In this document: positions 25,084 through 34,214 of the stretch, in pieces | Layout: every line of letters starts with the position of its first letter | How positions within the stretch are numbered: position 1 is the stretch's first letter | Source of the DNA: JAEUJM01 sp041908445 | GTDB lineage: Bacteria > Actinomycetota > Acidimicrobiia > Acidimicrobiales > DATDAH01 | Direction: 5' to 3' | DNA: 64,000 nt | Assembly: GCA_041908445.1 (NCBI GenBank) | Contig: JAYRFK010000049.1 | Location: 5,225 to 69,224 of the forward strand | Notes under the pieces: generated by a model | What the model was told of the DNA's origin: nothing | Databases searched by the model: none | Seen by the model: the letters and a program-made list of their open reading frames with translations, nothing else | Translations under genes and position numbers: made by a program

Positions 25084-27560
25084 GCGCACGGTTCGTCGTG
25101 CGCGAGCGGGGCGCCTGGTGGCTCGCCACCGTGCCCGGCGAGGCACCCTCCCGGGCCGACCTGACCGCGGTCCTGACGGCGATCGAAGCGGCCGTGGACC
25201 CGGTCGACGGCCTCGACCCGGTCGGTCCGGTCGTGCCGCCGGTGCCGCGGCCGCCGCGGGCGCCGCTCCCGCCGCTCGCCGCCACCGACCTGGTCGCACC
25301 CGTGTGGTCCTGGGTGGGCCGCATCCGCGCGGGCGGGGTCGAGGTCGAGGGCGGCGACGGCCACGTCCGACGGCTCGACGGCGACGCCCTCCGCCTGCTC
25401 GACGCCCTCGACGGGGCCATGACCGTGGGCGAGGTGGTGGCGCTCTCCGCCGTCACCGCCGGCCCACAACGCCTGGCGGACCTCGTCGACGCCCGCCGCG
25501 TGAAGCGGTTGCGGTCGCTCGACGAGTACCGGCCACCCCCACCCCGCCAGGACATCGACGTGACCGAGGTGCCCGCGCCGGCGCTCGAGGTGCACCTCGC
25601 GAGGGCCGACCGCGCCGCGCCGTCGGCGCCCGCCGACCGGCGGGTCCCGGTCTTCGCGGTCTGGCAGGAGCAGGTCGGACCGGCCCTCTCGCTCGGCATG
25701 CTCACTGCGTCGGCCCGTTCCTGGCGCGACGGCGCGCTCGGGGACCACTACGAGATCCGGCGGCCGGAGCGGCCCGGCGAGTGCCTCGCCGAGTTGGTTC
25801 GCCGCCCGGGGCCGGCCGTCCTGCTCTGCTCGAACTACCTCTGGTCGATCGACCACAACCTCGAGCTGGCCCGTCGGGCCAAGGCCCTGTGTCCCGAGCT
25901 GGTGGTGATCCACGGCGGGCCGAGCACGCCGAAGTACGAGGGCGACGCCGCCCGCTTCCTCGCCGAGCACGGCGACGTGGCCGACGTCCTCGTGCGCGGC
26001 GAGGGCGAGGTGGTGCTGTGCCGGCTCCTCGACGCCCTGGCCCACTCGCTCCCCGCGCTCGACCCCGCCGGCCTGCGATCGGTCCCCGGCCTCACCTTCG
26101 TGGACCCGACCGACGGTCGGGTGGTCCGCACCGGCGAGCCGGAACGGGTCGCCGACCTGGATGCCCTGCCGTCGCCCTACCTGACCGGCGAGTTCGACCA
26201 CATCGGCGCGGACGCCTGGCCGTTCGCGGTCTCGATCGAGACCAACCGGGGCTGCCCCTACGGCTGCACGTTCTGCGACTGGGGCTCGGCCACCCTGTCC
26301 CGCATCCGCAAGTTCAGCGTCGAGCGGGTGCTGGCCGAGTTGGAGTGGGTCGCGGACCGGGGCATCCCCGGCGTGCAGCTGTGCGACGCCAACTTCGGGA
26401 TCATCGCCCGCGACGTCGAGATCGCCGAGGGTCTCGCCGACCTGCGCCGGCGGCGCGGCACGCCGACCGGCCTCGGCTTCACCCCGCCGAAGAACACCAC
26501 CCGCCACATCAGCCGGATCCTCGACGAGGTCATGGGGGCGGGCTACCTGGTGTCGACCGCCATCTCGTTGCAGACCACCGACGAGGCGACCCTCGCCGCG
26601 GTGGACCGGTCGAACATCGCCACCGACTCCTACCTCGCCCTCGCCGCCGACCTGCGTCGGCGGGGCCACCCGCTCATGGGTGACCTGCTCCTCGGCCTGC
26701 CCGGCCAGACCTACGACGCCTACAAGGCCGACCTGCAGTTCTTCGTCGACCACCAGATCATGGCCCGCACCTGGGCGCTGAAGGTCCTCCCCAACGCCCC
26801 CATGAACGAGCCGGGCTATCGGGAGCGGTTCCGCATCCGCATCGACGAGCGGGGCGTCGTGGCCAGCACGGCGCAGATGTCCGAGGCCGACGTCGACCGG
26901 GCCGTGGCCCTGCGCCGCGCCGAGATCCTCGGCAACCGGCTCGGGCTCCTGCGCCACGTGGGCCGGTTCCTGCAGTGGGACCACGGCGTGGCCGTGACCG
27001 AGCTGCTCGAGCGGGTGCTGGCGGTGGTCGGTGCCGACCCCGATCGCTACCCCCTGCTGGCCTGGGCGTTCACCCACTTCGACCTGTTCCCGACCCTGCC
27101 GATGGGGCGCCGCCGGTTCTACGACGAGGTCGGGCGCTTCGTCGTGGCCGAGCACGGGCTCGACCCGTCCGACCCCGCCTTGGCCACCGTGCTGGCCGTG
27201 CAGGTCGCGCTGGCACCGAGCCCTGAGCGGGCCTTCCCCGACACCGTTGCGCTGGCCCACGACTACGTCGCGTACCACCGCGACGCCACCGCCGGCCTCG
27301 AGGCCGACGGTCGGGCGTCGGTGCCGCCCCGGCCCCTGCGCGCCTACGCGCCCGGCTCCCTCACGGTGGCGGGCGACCCTCTCGGGCTCTGCGACACGGG
27401 CCTGCACTTCGCCGGTGACAGCCGCGACCTGCGCTTCGAGGGCGACTTCGCCATCGGCCAGAACGCTGCCAACGAGCTGGACTCGCCGCTCCTCGTGCGC
27501 CTACCCGTGTTCAGCGGCCGGGTCCTGCCCGAGGACCTCGCCGGGGCGCTCGCCGGCTGA
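25080..27560 (+). CDS. B12-binding-type radical SAM protein (paralog 2)
   Basis: An 826-residue tandem duplicate of the preceding protein with the same order: FVVRERGAWW start, winged-helix-like region (VRRLDGDALRLLDAL ... LVDARRVKRL), B12-binding-like segment, CPYGCTFCDWG (C392, C396, C399), CDANFGI, KNTTRH, and a C-terminal domain ending in GDPLGLCDTGLHF. A block around 25896-25960 is almost identical in DNA to 23389-23453, so the duplication is recent or maintained by gene conversion. The GTG at 25080 overlaps the upstream stop by 4 bp, and its own stop overlaps the ABC gene's ATG by 1 bp. Confidence 0.85.
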   Translation: MSARFVVRERGAWWLATVPGEAPSRADLTAVLTAIEAAVDPVDGLDPVGPVVPPVPRPPRAPLPPLAATDLVAPVWSWVGRIRAGGVEVEGGDGHVRRLDGDALRLLDALDGAMTVGEVVALSAVTAGPQRLADLVDARRVKRLRSLDEYRPPPPRQDIDVTEVPAPALEVHLARADRAAPSAPADRRVPVFAVWQEQVGPALSLGMLTASARSWRDGALGDHYEIRRPERPGECLAELVRRPGPAVLLCSNYLWSIDHNLELARRAKALCPELVVIHGGPSTPKYEGDAARFLAEHGDVADVLVRGEGEVVLCRLLDALAHSLPALDPAGLRSVPGLTFVDPTDGRVVRTGEPERVADLDALPSPYLTGEFDHIGADAWPFAVSIETNRGCPYGCTFCDWGSATLSRIRKFSVERVLAELEWVADRGIPGVQLCDANFGIIARDVEIAEGLADLRRRRGTPTGLGFTPPKNTTRHISRILDEVMGAGYLVSTAISLQTTDEATLAAVDRSNIATDSYLALAADLRRRGHPLMGDLLLGLPGQTYDAYKADLQFFVDHQIMARTWALKVLPNAPMNEPGYRERFRIRIDERGVVASTAQMSEADVDRAVALRRAEILGNRLGLLRHVGRFLQWDHGVAVTELLERVLAVVGADPDRYPLLAWAFTHFDLFPTLPMGRRRFYDEVGRFVVAEHGLDPSDPALATVLAVQVALAPSPERAFPDTVALAHDYVAYHRDATAGLEADGRASVPPRPLRAYAPGSLTVAGDPLGLCDTGLHFAGDSRDLRFEGDFAIGQNAANELDSPLLVRLPVFSGRVLPEDLAGALAG

Positions 27561-29980
27561 TGGCGGCGCCGATCGTCGAGATCCGGGCGCTCACCAAGGT
27601 GTTCGGCGAGGTGACCGGGCTCCGCGGTGCCGTGGGTGCGGTCCACGACGCCACGGGCGGCTCGGCGCCGGGCTTCGTGGCCCTCGACCACGTCGACCTG
27701 GCGGTGCCCGCCGGCCAGGCCGTCGGCATCATCGGGCCGAACGGCGCGGGCAAGTCGACCCTGCTGCGGGTGCTCGCCGGGATCACCACGCCGACCTCGG
27801 GCGAGGTGCGGGTGGTCGGGTCGGTGCGCTCGGTCATCGAGCTCGGCGCCGGCTTCCACCCGGACCTCACCGGACGGGAGAACCTGCGGTGCCTGGGCGT
27901 GCTGCACGGCCGGTCCCTGGCCCAGGTCGACCCCCGCACCGAGGAGATCCTCGCCTTCGCGGGCCTCGACCACGCGGCCGACCTCCCGCTGAAGCAGTAC
28001 TCGCTGGGCATGCGGGCCCGCCTCGCCTTCTCCGTGGTGACCGACGTGCGGCCCGACCTGCTGGTGGTGGACGAGGTCCTCGCCGTCGGCGACCAGGAGT
28101 TCCAGGCCCGCTGCTTCGAGCGCATCGGGGCGATGGTCGCGGCCGGCACGACCCTGCTGCTCGTGTCGCACGAGATGTCGATGGTGGCCGCCGTCTGCGA
28201 GCGGGTGGTGCAGTTGCGGCGGGGCCGGGTCGTTGACGACGGGGACGCCACCACCGTCATCGAGCGCTACCTCACCCGGTCGGCGGGCAAGATCCGCGCG
28301 GCCGACACCTCGGCCGTGTCGATCCTCGGCGCCGGGCTCGACGACACCGTCGAGGTCGGCGGGCTCGGGCTCTGGCTCGACGTCGAGGCGACCGGCCCCG
28401 TGGCCCACCCCGGGGTCGGGCTCGACGTGCTCCTGCCCCTCGTCGACCCGGACAACGTGGTGAGCTCCTCCTCCGCGCCGTTGCCGCCGATCCCTGGCGC
28501 CGGGCGCTACCGGGTGCTCGGGCGGACGCGGTCGGTCGGCTACGCCGGTCGGAACATGCGCTTCCGGGTGAGCCTGCTCGACCAGGACGACCAGCGGGTG
28601 CTCGACCGGACCGCGGTCGATGCCGCCGAGGTGGGCGAGGTGCAGGGCCGTCGGCTCGGGCCGCTGGGCGCCACCATGGATCTGCCGGTGCGTTGGGAGG
28701 TCGAGGAGGCCCCGCCCGAGGCGCGACCCGCCCTGCACCGCCCGGACGCCCGGCCCGACGACGTGGTGGCGGTGACGCGTGGGGTGACCAAGCGCTACGC
28801 CACCCAGGGCCGTGGTGCGGCACTGCGGGCGGCCGCGCCCGGCCGCCTCGGACGGCTGCGCCACCCCGACCTCACCGCCCTCGACTCGGTGGACCTCGAC
28901 GTCGCCCGCGGGGAGTCGCTCGGGTTGATCGGCCCCAACGCCTCGGGGAAGACGACGCTGCTGCGGGTGCGCGCCGGCGTCACCCGCCCGGACGAGGGGA
29001 CGGTCGCCCTGCCCGAGCGCACCGTCGCCCTGCTGGAGCTCGGCTCCGGGTTCCAGCCCGAGCTCACGGGTCGGGAGAACCTCGAGGTGCTCGGTCGGCT
29101 GATGGGCCTCTCGGCTGCCGCCCTCCCGGCGCACGCGGACCGGGCCGTGGAGGTGGCGGGGCTCGAGGAGGTCATCGACCAGCCCTTGAAGACGTACTCG
29201 ACGGGCATGACCGCGCGCCTGGGGTTGGCCATGGCCCTGGTCTCGCCAGCGGACCTGATGCTCATCGACGAGGTGCTGGCGGTGGGGGACGAGGGCTTCC
29301 GGCGCCTCGCCATCGAGACGCTCGTGGCCCGCACGCGCGGAGAGGGCCTGGCCGTGGTGTTCGTGTCCCACGACCTCGCCCTGATCGAGCAGGTCTGCAG
29401 CCGGGTCGTGCGCCTCGACCGCGGTCAGGTCGTCGACCAGGGCCCGACCGACACGGTGCTGGGCGGGTACGCGGGCCGCACCTGGGCCGGTGGGGTCAGC
29501 GACGGGTCGGGCGGCGTGCGGCTCCAGCGGCTCGCCCTCGCCCGCCACCAGGTCCCGACCGGTGGCCGCCTGGAGCTCGAGGCCGTCTTCGTGGTCGACG
29601 AGGCCACGCCGAGCGCCCGGCTGGACTTCGCCCTGCGCTCACCGCCCCCCGACCGCGACGTGGTCCTCACCCTCGAGGAGCGGGCGCGGGTCAGCGCGTT
29701 CACGGTGACCGTGGTGCCCCCCGGCGGGGTGCTGGTCCGGCCCGGGCGGTATCGCCTGCGGCTGTCGCTCGACGCCCACCACCTCGTCGGCGAGGTCGAC
29801 GTCGTGGTGGCCGCCGTCGACGAGGACCGCCACGAGGTCGTCTCGGAGGTCTGGGAGCAGGCCCGGATCGGCGCGCCGGAGCCCGGCGCCCACGTGACCT
29901 TCGAGCCCGGGGTGGCGTGGACGCTCACGCCGGCCGAGCACGCCGCGCTCGGCGATGGGGCGCCGCCCGCCGGTCTGTAA
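27560..29980 (+). CDS. Double ABC ATPase, tandem Wzt-like fusion
   Basis: An 806-residue protein made of two complete Wzt/TagH-type units. First NBD: Walker A GPNGAGKST (K65), signature YSLGMRAR, Walker B LLVVDEVLAVGD, switch His in LVSHEM, then a ~130-residue Wzt_C-like beta domain. Second NBD: Walker A GPNASGKTT (K464), signature YSTGMTAR, LMLIDEVLAVGD, VSHDL, then a second beta domain. Both sites look intact. Wzt C-terminal domains recognise modified glycan ends in known systems, so two different domains may read two features of the cargo. The permease is probably the product of 20374-21270. Confidence 0.88.
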   Translation: MAAPIVEIRALTKVFGEVTGLRGAVGAVHDATGGSAPGFVALDHVDLAVPAGQAVGIIGPNGAGKSTLLRVLAGITTPTSGEVRVVGSVRSVIELGAGFHPDLTGRENLRCLGVLHGRSLAQVDPRTEEILAFAGLDHAADLPLKQYSLGMRARLAFSVVTDVRPDLLVVDEVLAVGDQEFQARCFERIGAMVAAGTTLLLVSHEMSMVAAVCERVVQLRRGRVVDDGDATTVIERYLTRSAGKIRAADTSAVSILGAGLDDTVEVGGLGLWLDVEATGPVAHPGVGLDVLLPLVDPDNVVSSSSAPLPPIPGAGRYRVLGRTRSVGYAGRNMRFRVSLLDQDDQRVLDRTAVDAAEVGEVQGRRLGPLGATMDLPVRWEVEEAPPEARPALHRPDARPDDVVAVTRGVTKRYATQGRGAALRAAAPGRLGRLRHPDLTALDSVDLDVARGESLGLIGPNASGKTTLLRVRAGVTRPDEGTVALPERTVALLELGSGFQPELTGRENLEVLGRLMGLSAAALPAHADRAVEVAGLEEVIDQPLKTYSTGMTARLGLAMALVSPADLMLIDEVLAVGDEGFRRLAIETLVARTRGEGLAVVFVSHDLALIEQVCSRVVRLDRGQVVDQGPTDTVLGGYAGRTWAGGVSDGSGGVRLQRLALARHQVPTGGRLELEAVFVVDEATPSARLDFALRSPPPDRDVVLTLEERARVSAFTVTVVPPGGVLVRPGRYRLRLSLDAHHLVGEVDVVVAAVDEDRHEVVSEVWEQARIGAPEPGAHVTFEPGVAWTLTPAEHAALGDGAPPAGL

Positions 29981-29983
29981 CAC
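29978..29983 (+). promoter_or_regulatory. -10-like box TAACAC of the PhyH-like gene
   Basis: TAACAC overlaps the ABC gene's TAA stop and ends 7 nt before the GTG at 29991. The last base deviates from TANNNT. It may give the oxygenase its own leaderless transcript within the operon. Confidence 0.3.
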
Positions 29984-29990
29984 TGACCGG

Positions 29991-31361
29991 GTGGCGATCG
30001 TGCACGCCGACCAGGTCGTGGTCGACCCCGAGCTCGACGCAGCGCTGGCCTGCGACTCGATCGTCTGCGTCCCGTTGGTCGACCCCGCCGTGCTGGCCGG
30101 GGTGGAGGCCGCCTACTGGGAGATCGCCCCACCGGGAGAGTCGGGCATCGTGCTCGACTACCTGCGCAGCGACCCGGCCCTCAAGCGGCGGCTGGCGGCG
30201 CTCATGGAGCCGGTGTGGGATCAGGTCATCCCCTCGCTGCTGGTCCACCACTACCCCGTGTACACGTCGTTCGTGGTGAAGCACCCGGGCGAGGGCTCGA
30301 GCCTGTACCTGCACCGGGACCTCCACGTCGACGACGAGCGCCGGCGCCGCACCTTCGCCCTCTGGATGCCGCTCGTCGACACCGGCCCGGAGCTCGACAA
30401 CGGGCCCCTGGCGTTCGTGCGGGGGAGCGAGGCGGTGCGCTACGGCAGCTTCGGTCCCAACGCGGTGGGGACCTTCGCGCCCTACGACGCGAGCCTGCGC
30501 GAGCGGCTCGAGCCGATGACGGTGGCCGCGGGCTCGGCCCTCGTCTACGACGCCCGCCTCCTGCACGCCTCCGAGCCCAACCGGTCGGACCGGCCGCGGG
30601 TCGCGGTCGGGTGCCTCCTGGCCCGGCGCGACCAGGCCGTCACCCAGGTCGTGGCCACCGGCCGCCGCCACCGGCGGCTGCACGAGGTCGATCGTGACTA
30701 CTTCCTCGACCACGCCCCGGAGGACGTCGCGGTCGCGGGCATGCCCGAGCGCTACCCGGTGGTGGAGGAGTACGACGAGACGCCGGCGGTGACCACCGAG
30801 GAGGTCCTCGGCCCGGTGCTCGCACGCGGCGCGGTGCGCGAGGTGGTCGTGCCGGGCGACCTCGAGGCCCTTGCCGGCGGCCGGGCCGCGCTCCCCACCC
30901 GCCGGGGCCGCCGGCCGGGCCACGACCACGACCTCGCCGTCGTCGCCGCCGACCTGCCGCCCCTCGGCTCGACCGTGGCCGGCGGGGTCGACGTCGCGTC
31001 GGGTGACGCGGTCGGGGCGCTGGACCTGGTCCGCGACCGCCGGCGGGTCGCCCCGGTGCCCGAGGCCGTGCCCGACGTGGTCGTCCCGCTGTCGCGGTGG
31101 CGCACGCGGGATGCCACCCTCGTGGTCGTCGACGGTGGCGGCCGGCTCACGCTCACCGCACCGGCGGGCGGGCGCCACCACGAGGTCGTCGTGCTCGAGT
31201 GCCCCGCGGTGCGGTCGGGAGCCATCGCCGAGGGCCGGGTGGCCGAGCTCGACCTCGGCCTGGTGCTCGAGCTGCCGGCCGGCGAGCCCGTCCACCTCTG
31301 GAACGACGGCCCGGGCCCGCTCGTCGTGGTCGTGCGCGCGCCGGCGGGGCGCTCAGGCTGA
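29991..31361 (+). CDS. Phytanoyl-CoA dioxygenase-like Fe(II)/2OG oxygenase
   Basis: A 456-residue protein. Residues ~1-240 form a PhyH-type double-stranded beta-helix with the HxD pair in YLHRDLHVDD and the distal His and 2OG-binding Arg in LLHASEPNRSDRPR. The remaining ~200 residues are beta-rich and cupin-like (GGRLTLTAPAGGRHHEVVVL). It would hydroxylate or halogenate a small or carrier-bound substrate; hydroxylation is the safer guess. It lies 10 bp after the ABC gene in the B12-radical SAM operon, and its 3' end overlaps the converging third B12-radical SAM gene by 9 bp. Confidence 0.8.
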   Translation: MAIVHADQVVVDPELDAALACDSIVCVPLVDPAVLAGVEAAYWEIAPPGESGIVLDYLRSDPALKRRLAALMEPVWDQVIPSLLVHHYPVYTSFVVKHPGEGSSLYLHRDLHVDDERRRRTFALWMPLVDTGPELDNGPLAFVRGSEAVRYGSFGPNAVGTFAPYDASLRERLEPMTVAAGSALVYDARLLHASEPNRSDRPRVAVGCLLARRDQAVTQVVATGRRHRRLHEVDRDYFLDHAPEDVAVAGMPERYPVVEEYDETPAVTTEEVLGPVLARGAVREVVVPGDLEALAGGRAALPTRRGRRPGHDHDLAVVAADLPPLGSTVAGGVDVASGDAVGALDLVRDRRRVAPVPEAVPDVVVPLSRWRTRDATLVVVDGGGRLTLTAPAGGRHHEVVVLECPAVRSGAIAEGRVAELDLGLVLELPAGEPVHLWNDGPGPLVVVVRAPAGRSG

Positions 31362-34151
31362 CGGCCCTGCGCCGACGCGGCTCAGGGTGACGGGCGTGGC
31401 GGTCCGGCCGGGCCCCTCGATCTCGGCCTCGGGTCGCAGGTCGGCGGGGACCCCTTCGGGCAGGCCCCGGAACTGCGGGGCCGCGGCCGCGACCTCGGGG
31501 ACGTTCGAGACCAGCGGGGAGTCGAGCTCCCAGTGGCCGACGATCCAGAAGCGCTCCGTGAGCACCTCGTTGCGCGGGTCGTCGGTGGCGGTGATGCCCC
31601 GGCCGCAGCTGTCGAGGGGGTCGCCGTACACGGTCAGCTCCGTGGCCGGGTACGTCGAGAGGGGTCGGAGCGGCTCGGCGACCCCGTCGCCCCAGAGGGC
31701 GCGGGTGTGGTCGCGGAACCATCCCACCACGTCGTGGTCGAGAGCACGGGTGTCCGGGAACGAGCGGCCCACGTCCGGGAGCACGAAGGCCTGGGCGGCG
31801 AGCACGGCCTCGCGGTCGGGTGACGGGCCGATGCCCAGCTCGTGCTCGAGGAAGTCGCCCACCTCGTCGAAGAAGGCCCGCCAGCCGAGCGGGGGGGCGT
31901 TGAAGTGGTCGAAGTGGCGGCTGACCCAGTCGAGCAGGGGGTAGCGGCCGGGATCGGTCTCGCTGAGGGTCAGGATCCGGCGCACGACGTCCATGGCGGG
32001 CACACCGTGGTCCCACTGCGCGTACCGCAGCACGAGCCGGAGGATCCCGAAGCGCTCGAAGGCCGTGTAGGCGTGGCGCAGGCGCATCATCAGCCGGCGC
32101 TCGTCGCGCGTGAACGTGGCGGTGGCGACCACGACGCGGTGCTCGTCGGCCTCGATGGCCCACCGCTCGCGGTACGCGGGGTCGTTCATCGGCGCGTTGG
32201 GGAGGAGCTCGGTGATCCACATGCGCGCCGGGATCTCGTGGTCGATGCAGAACTGGAGGTCGCCCGCGAACGAGTCCAGGGTCTGGCCCGGCAGCCCGAC
32301 CATGACGTCGGCGTCGAGGGGCAGGCGGCGCCGGCGGAACGCCGCAGCGAGGGCGAGGTAGTGGTCGACGGAGATGTTCGTGCGCTCGACCGCGGTGAGG
32401 GTGGCCTCGTCCCGGGTCTGCATGGCCAGCGAGAAGTGGGCGACCACGCCGGCCTCGACGAGGCGGTCGAGGATGGCGGTGAGGTGCTTCGTGGTGTTCT
32501 TGGCCACGTTGAAGCCGAAGTGGCGGGGGTGGCCCAGCTCCTTGGCGAGGGCGCCCATGCGCTCGGCGATCTCGACGTCGCGGGCGATGATGCCGAAGTT
32601 GGCGTCGGTGATGGTCCAGGCGTGCAGGCCGCGCTCGGCCGCCCAGCGCATCTCGGCGTCCACCCGCTCCATCGAGAACTTCCGGATGCGCGAGAGCGTG
32701 CTCGAGCCCCAGTCGCAGAACGTGCAGCCGTACGGGCACCCCCGGTTCGACTCGAAGATCAGGCCGAGCAGGCCGCTGGGGACGTTCCATGCCTCGATGG
32801 GCAGGTGGTCGAACTCGCCCGTGAGGTAGGGGGACGGCAACACGTCGAGGTCCGCGAGGCGGTCTCGGTCCTCGGTGCGCACGACCGCCCCGGTGTCCGG
32901 ATCGCGGTAGCTGAGCCCGGCCACCCCGGCGAGGCGCCGGAGGTCGGGCTCCGGGAAGGTCGGCCCGAGGGCGGCGAGGAGGGCGACGAGGGTCTGCTCA
33001 CCCTCGCCCCGCACGGTGACGTCGACGAGGCCCTCGTGGTCGGCGAAGAAGCGCTCGACGTCGCCGGGGTACTTGGGGGTGCTCGGCCCCCCGTGGACGA
33101 TGACCGCCTGGGGGCACAGGGCGCGGGCCCGGCGGGCGAGGTCGAGGTCGGCCCCGATCGACCACACGTAGTTCGAGAGCAGCACCACCGCCGGGCCGTC
33201 CCGGCCGGCCAGGTCGGCGAGGAACGACTCGGGCTCCTCCTGGCGGCGGATCTCGTACCACCGGGACAGGGCGCCGCCCTCGTGGGCACGGGCGGACGCG
33301 GTGAGCATGCCCAGGGCGAGGACCGGGCCGGTGTCCACCGGGAACACGGCGTACACGGGCACCGGGCCGGCGGGCCCGCCGGGGAACGGATCGGCGAGGT
33401 AGTCGAACGGGCACGCCGGCACCGGGGCCCGGCCGTCGGGCTCGGGCCGGCCCGCTCGTCTCGGCGTCGGCGGGTCGGCGGTGTGCTCGTCGTCGTCCGG
33501 CCCGTCGGCGGAGGCGACAGACGGGGCGGCCGGGGCGTCCGTGTCGGGACCGGCGGGCGGCCAGTCCGCGGGGGAGGGGTCGGGCGCGGCCATCGTCGCC
33601 ACCGGGCCTGCGGCCCGGCCGCGCAGGCGCGCGAGCAGCCCCCGGCGGGGCGCAGGGCCCGGTGGGGTCGCCGCCTCGGGGACTGCGACGGGCGGGGGAG
33701 CGGGCTCGGCCCCCCGGGGCACGCGGACCCGGCCGCTGGCCACGAGCAGGGCCAGGTGCCCGGCCAGCACCCCGCGGGGTGGGGCGTCGGGGAGGGCGCC
33801 GACGTCGTCGAGCAGCTCGGCGGCGGTGCACCACCCCCGCAGGTGCTCGAGGAGGGCGGCGGCCTCGCGGTGCAGGACCACGGGGCGCCCGTCGGTGGCC
33901 TCGACCACGAGCGTGCGGTCACGGCGGTCGGCGACGACGACCGGCCACGGTTCGAGCACGGTCCCCTCGTCGACCGCCGGCGGGAGGGTGGCCGAGGCCG
34001 GCGCCGGGTCGAGGGAGGCGGCGACCTCCGCCCACGGCTCGGGCACGGGATCGACGCCGCCGGTGGGGGTGCGGGACCAGTGGCCGCGGGCGCGCACGAG
34101 GAGGTCGCCGGACACCCGGCCCAACTCCGGCACCTCGCTCCCCGCGACCAT
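31353..34151 (-). CDS. B12-binding-type radical SAM protein (paralog 3)
   Basis: A 932-residue homolog of 22540 and 25080 transcribed alone from the opposite strand. Winged-helix-like residues ~85-145 (LHREAAALLEHL ... LALLVASGRVRV) are followed by a long Ala/Pro/Asp-rich linker (~150-240) missing from the others. Then come the B12-binding-like segment (LLSNYVWSIGADLDLARR, IVHGGPSTPKYPGD), CPYGCTFCDWG (C472, C476, C479), TDANFGI, KNTTKH and the shared C-terminal domain (GDPLDSCGRG). The ATG at 34151 has TACCGT 7 nt upstream. Divergent enough to act on a different substrate or position. Confidence 0.85.
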   Translation of the reverse strand: MVAGSEVPELGRVSGDLLVRARGHWSRTPTGGVDPVPEPWAEVAASLDPAPASATLPPAVDEGTVLEPWPVVVADRRDRTLVVEATDGRPVVLHREAAALLEHLRGWCTAAELLDDVGALPDAPPRGVLAGHLALLVASGRVRVPRGAEPAPPPVAVPEAATPPGPAPRRGLLARLRGRAAGPVATMAAPDPSPADWPPAGPDTDAPAAPSVASADGPDDDEHTADPPTPRRAGRPEPDGRAPVPACPFDYLADPFPGGPAGPVPVYAVFPVDTGPVLALGMLTASARAHEGGALSRWYEIRRQEEPESFLADLAGRDGPAVVLLSNYVWSIGADLDLARRARALCPQAVIVHGGPSTPKYPGDVERFFADHEGLVDVTVRGEGEQTLVALLAALGPTFPEPDLRRLAGVAGLSYRDPDTGAVVRTEDRDRLADLDVLPSPYLTGEFDHLPIEAWNVPSGLLGLIFESNRGCPYGCTFCDWGSSTLSRIRKFSMERVDAEMRWAAERGLHAWTITDANFGIIARDVEIAERMGALAKELGHPRHFGFNVAKNTTKHLTAILDRLVEAGVVAHFSLAMQTRDEATLTAVERTNISVDHYLALAAAFRRRRLPLDADVMVGLPGQTLDSFAGDLQFCIDHEIPARMWITELLPNAPMNDPAYRERWAIEADEHRVVVATATFTRDERRLMMRLRHAYTAFERFGILRLVLRYAQWDHGVPAMDVVRRILTLSETDPGRYPLLDWVSRHFDHFNAPPLGWRAFFDEVGDFLEHELGIGPSPDREAVLAAQAFVLPDVGRSFPDTRALDHDVVGWFRDHTRALWGDGVAEPLRPLSTYPATELTVYGDPLDSCGRGITATDDPRNEVLTERFWIVGHWELDSPLVSNVPEVAAAAPQFRGLPEGVPADLRPEAEIEGPGRTATPVTLSRVGAGPSA

Positions 34152-34158
34152 CGAGGAG

Positions 34159-34164
34159 ACGGTA
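34159..34164 (-). promoter_or_regulatory. -10-like box TACCGT of B12-radical SAM paralog 3
   Basis: Minus-strand TACCGT ends 7 nt before the ATG at 34151, a leaderless arrangement. Confidence 0.5.
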
Positions 34165-34214
34165 CCGGCTCCGACCCCGGGCGAGCCTCCCCGGCCTGAC
34201 CGGCGCGCGGTGCC

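Noticed and set aside
21508..25299. 1263-codon minus-strand open frame opposite the P450 and B12-radical SAM genes
   Set aside because: Low-complexity shadow frame; the + strand genes have intact catalytic motifs.
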